Made by a program: the position numbers and the translations under genes. The notes below the pieces were generated by a model. That model was not told the origin of the DNA and made no database searches. It saw only the letters and a program-made list of their open reading frames with translations. A stretch of 6,660 nucleotides of DNA from an uncultured Clostridia bacterium (GTDB lineage Bacteria; Bacillota; Clostridia; Monoglobales; Monoglobaceae): positions 1-6,660 of the forward strand of contig CAMCUJ010000082.1 in assembly GCA_945878965.1 (NCBI GenBank), in the 5' to 3' direction. Of the stretch, positions 5,562-6,660 are shown one piece after another. Within the stretch, counting starts at the first letter, position 1. Every line of letters starts with the position of its first letter.

Positions 5562-5590
5562 ACGGCACAGCGGATATTCCGTCGTGCCGT
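5562..5590 (-). terminator. Possible terminator hairpin downstream of the SulP gene
   Basis: ACGGCAC-AGCGG (5562-5573) pairs with CCGTC-GTGCCGT (5579-5590) as a 12-bp stem with one mismatch and one G-T wobble around a 5-nt loop. On the minus strand the stem is followed by TTTAAGCTTT, a weak U-rich tract. Its position after the SulP gene and just ahead of the hydF promoter suits the end of the SulP transcript. It could instead be part of the adjacent structured repeat. Confidence 0.45.
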
Positions 5591-5620
5591 AAAGTAGAAA
5601 ATTATTGTTAATTATTTTAA

Positions 5621-5824
5621 ATCGGAGCAACGCTCTTGCTTTGCTTGCAAGGAACAGAGCCCCGGGCAGATTGCAACCCGACGCACGGAGCGTTAGCTCC
5701 TCGGGATTTCAGCGGGGAATTCAATAAGCGGCACAGCCGCGTCATTCAACGTTTTCGGTGGGAAAAAGGTACTCCCACCGAAAAAATCAAGTGGAACCCA
5801 CCGCCTAAGATACGGGGGACATCT
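5621..5824 (+). repeat. GC-rich chain of stem-loops, likely a non-autonomous mobile repeat or structured RNA
   Basis: This roughly 200-bp block is far richer in GC than its flanks and is packed with hairpins: GAGC/GCTC (5625-5628/5632-5635); an outer CCCGA/TCGGG (5677-5681/5701-5705) enclosing GGAGC/GCTCC (5687-5691/5696-5700); GCGGC/GCCGC (5728-5732/5736-5740); and a perfect 12-bp stem TTTTCGGTGGGA/TCCCACCGAAAA at about 5753-5785. It ends with the repeat shared with 342-386. A 63-codon open frame runs through it, but it lacks a ribosome site and ends in the repeat, so I treat it as non-coding. No transposase gene is present. The strand is uncertain. Confidence 0.45.
5778..5824 (-). repeat. 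Right copy of the short structured repeat, inverted relative to the left copy
   Basis: Read on the minus strand this 47-bp segment begins AGATGTCCCCCG, continues TATCTTAGGCGG and ends TTTTTTCGG, matching 342-386 at about 40 of 47 positions with two 1-nt gaps. The central hairpin is kept (one mismatch in the stem), while sequence beyond the repeat is different in the two copies. The pair therefore shares an end module, as related but non-identical elements would. Confidence 0.55.
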
Positions 5825-5901
5825 TGATTTAGTTATATTCAAATCTCGTCAGCAAGACTCTTTATGCAAACACTTACCGCAACGCAATTACACATTACGA
5901 G

Positions 5902-6660
5902 TTATGCATTTACTAACTGTGCCGCATATTCAAGTGCTTCATCTATGTTACTGCAACAGTTTTCCGCACCTATCTTATCATAAAATCCCGATTTCTTAAG
6001 CACCGACATAGGCTGTTCATTAACATGTGAAAATACCAGAGTTACACCTCTGCGTTTACATATTCTATAGATGTTTTCAAGGCTGTGAAGTGCCGTTGCA
6101 TCAAGTGCCGGAACACTTCTCATTCTCAATATAACAACACCTTTTTTAACCTTATCGACAACCATCGAGAACTTGTCCGATGCACCAAAGAACATAGGAC
6201 CTGTAATTTCAAATACATAAGTATTCTTCGGAACTACCTTTAAACCGATAGCGTCTGCGTCTTCTTCCTCATCAACGTATTTCCATCCGGAAACCTCTGT
6301 AACATCCGACATTCTCTTTATAAATAATACAGCCGCTATTATAAAGCCTGCACAAATAGCTACAACAAGGTCAAATACTACCGTAAGAATGAAAGTTGTA
6401 AGAAGAACGCATATATCACTCTTCGGTGAGCTCTTAAGAAGATTTACAAATTCTCTCCATTCACTCATATTATAAGCTACAACAAAAAGTATAGCTGCAA
6501 TTGCCGGCATTGGAATAAGTGCCGCATAAGGCATAAGCACTATAAGGGTTATAAACAATACTACTGCGTGAACCATTCCGGCAATCGGAGTTCTTCCGCC
6601 GTTTTTAATGTTTGCGGCAGTTCTTGCAATAGCGCCTGTCGCCGGTATTCCTCCAAACAG
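5902..6660 (-). CDS. SulP-family anion transporter, C-terminal part with STAS domain (cut by window edge)
   Basis: SulP proteins move sulfate, bicarbonate or other anions across the cytoplasmic membrane. The visible 252 codons run to the right edge in frame, so the first methionine in view (6576) is internal, not the start. The conserved segment FGGIPATGAIARTAANIKNG (2-21 of the visible part), then GGRTPIAG, is a SulP signature. It is followed by about three hydrophobic segments (about 31-62, 81-96, 97-114) and, after an acidic linker with EEED near 131, a cytoplasmic STAS domain (about 147-248) with DATAL (187-191) at the usual DS/A-T/S motif. About half of a normal 500-600 aa protein is missing off the edge. 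Substrate cannot be told from this part. The gene ends at a TAA (5904-5902), with a possible terminator at 5562-5590. Confidence 0.92.
   Translation of the reverse strand: MFGGIPATGAIARTAANIKNGGRTPIAGMVHAVVLFITLIVLMPYAALIPMPAIAAILFVVAYNMSEWREFVNLLKSSPKSDICVLLTTFILTVVFDLVVAICAGFIIAAVLFIKRMSDVTEVSGWKYVDEEEDADAIGLKVVPKNTYVFEITGPMFFGASDKFSMVVDKVKKGVVILRMRSVPALDATALHSLENIYRICKRRGVTLVFSHVNEQPMSVLKKSGFYDKIGAENCCSNIDEALEYAAQLVNA

Larger units (their letters stand above)
5407..5901. other. 495-bp gap between the SulP gene and hydF
   Basis: This gap holds, from right to left, about 75 bp of plain AT-rich sequence after the SulP stop, the GC-rich hairpin block with the shared repeat (5621-5824), the possible terminator hairpin (5562-5590), an A-rich tract near 5538-5547, and the hydF promoter and leader (5407-5523). 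I see no RNA gene of a recognised family and no convincing coding frame. Confidence 0.6.

Noticed and set aside
342..5824. A composite transposon bounded by the two inverted repeats
   Set aside because: No transposase lies inside, the repeats differ in flanking sequence, and hydF and hydG are core metabolic genes with normal composition. Two independent repeat copies are the simpler explanation.
5636..5827. 63-codon plus-strand open frame through the hairpin block
   Set aside because: It has no ATG and no ribosome site, its codons follow the stem-loops, and its end is the shared repeat. The frame is better explained as GC-rich repeat DNA that happens to lack stops.
1..6660. CRISPR array, tRNA or rRNA genes
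   Set aside because: No regularly spaced repeats with unique spacers, no cloverleaf and no ribosomal RNA sequence were seen on either strand.

Overview
The window looks like the chromosome of a low-GC Clostridia bacterium (Bacillota), probably an anaerobic fermenter of the Oscillospiraceae/Ruminococcus kind. The basis is AT-rich coding sequence, GAGGAGG-type ribosome sites, near-consensus TTGACA-N17-TATAAT promoters, and two maturases of [FeFe]-hydrogenase. The genus is inference. Every gene seen is on the minus strand, so transcription runs from right to left.

Right to left the layout is as follows. (1) 5902-6660 is the C-terminal part of a SulP-type anion transporter with a STAS domain, cut by the window edge. 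(2) 5407-5901 is a 495-bp gap holding a possible terminator hairpin, a GC-rich chain of stem-loops ending in a short repeat (5778-5824), and the hydF promoter. (3) 4234-5406 is hydF, the GTPase scaffold that delivers the diiron part of the H-cluster. (4) A 172-bp gap carries a perfect palindrome and a consensus promoter. (5) 2643-4061 is hydG, the radical-SAM tyrosine lyase that makes the CO and CN ligands. (6) 1575-2585 is a galE-like nucleotide-sugar epimerase with a TTG start. (7) 489-1574 is an acyltransferase-3 family membrane protein, abutting galE and split by a single in-frame TAA. (8) 69-488 is a 420-bp gap with a second copy of the short repeat (342-386, opposite orientation), several hairpins, an 11-bp tandem repeat and a strong promoter. 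(9) 1-68 is the signal-peptide start of an exported protein.

hydF and hydG work together: HydG builds the organometallic synthon and HydF assembles and transfers the [2Fe] subcluster to apo-hydrogenase. The third maturase, hydE, and the hydrogenase itself are not in the window. Behind hydG come two genes of surface-polysaccharide type (sugar epimerase and O-acyltransferase) that could share its transcript but have no obvious link to hydrogenase assembly.

I found no clearly new multi-gene system. The points that deserve a second look are the single-stop acyltransferase, the pair of structured IS200/IS605-end-like repeats in inverted orientation, the palindrome next to the hydG promoter, and departures from family motifs in HydF and GalE.
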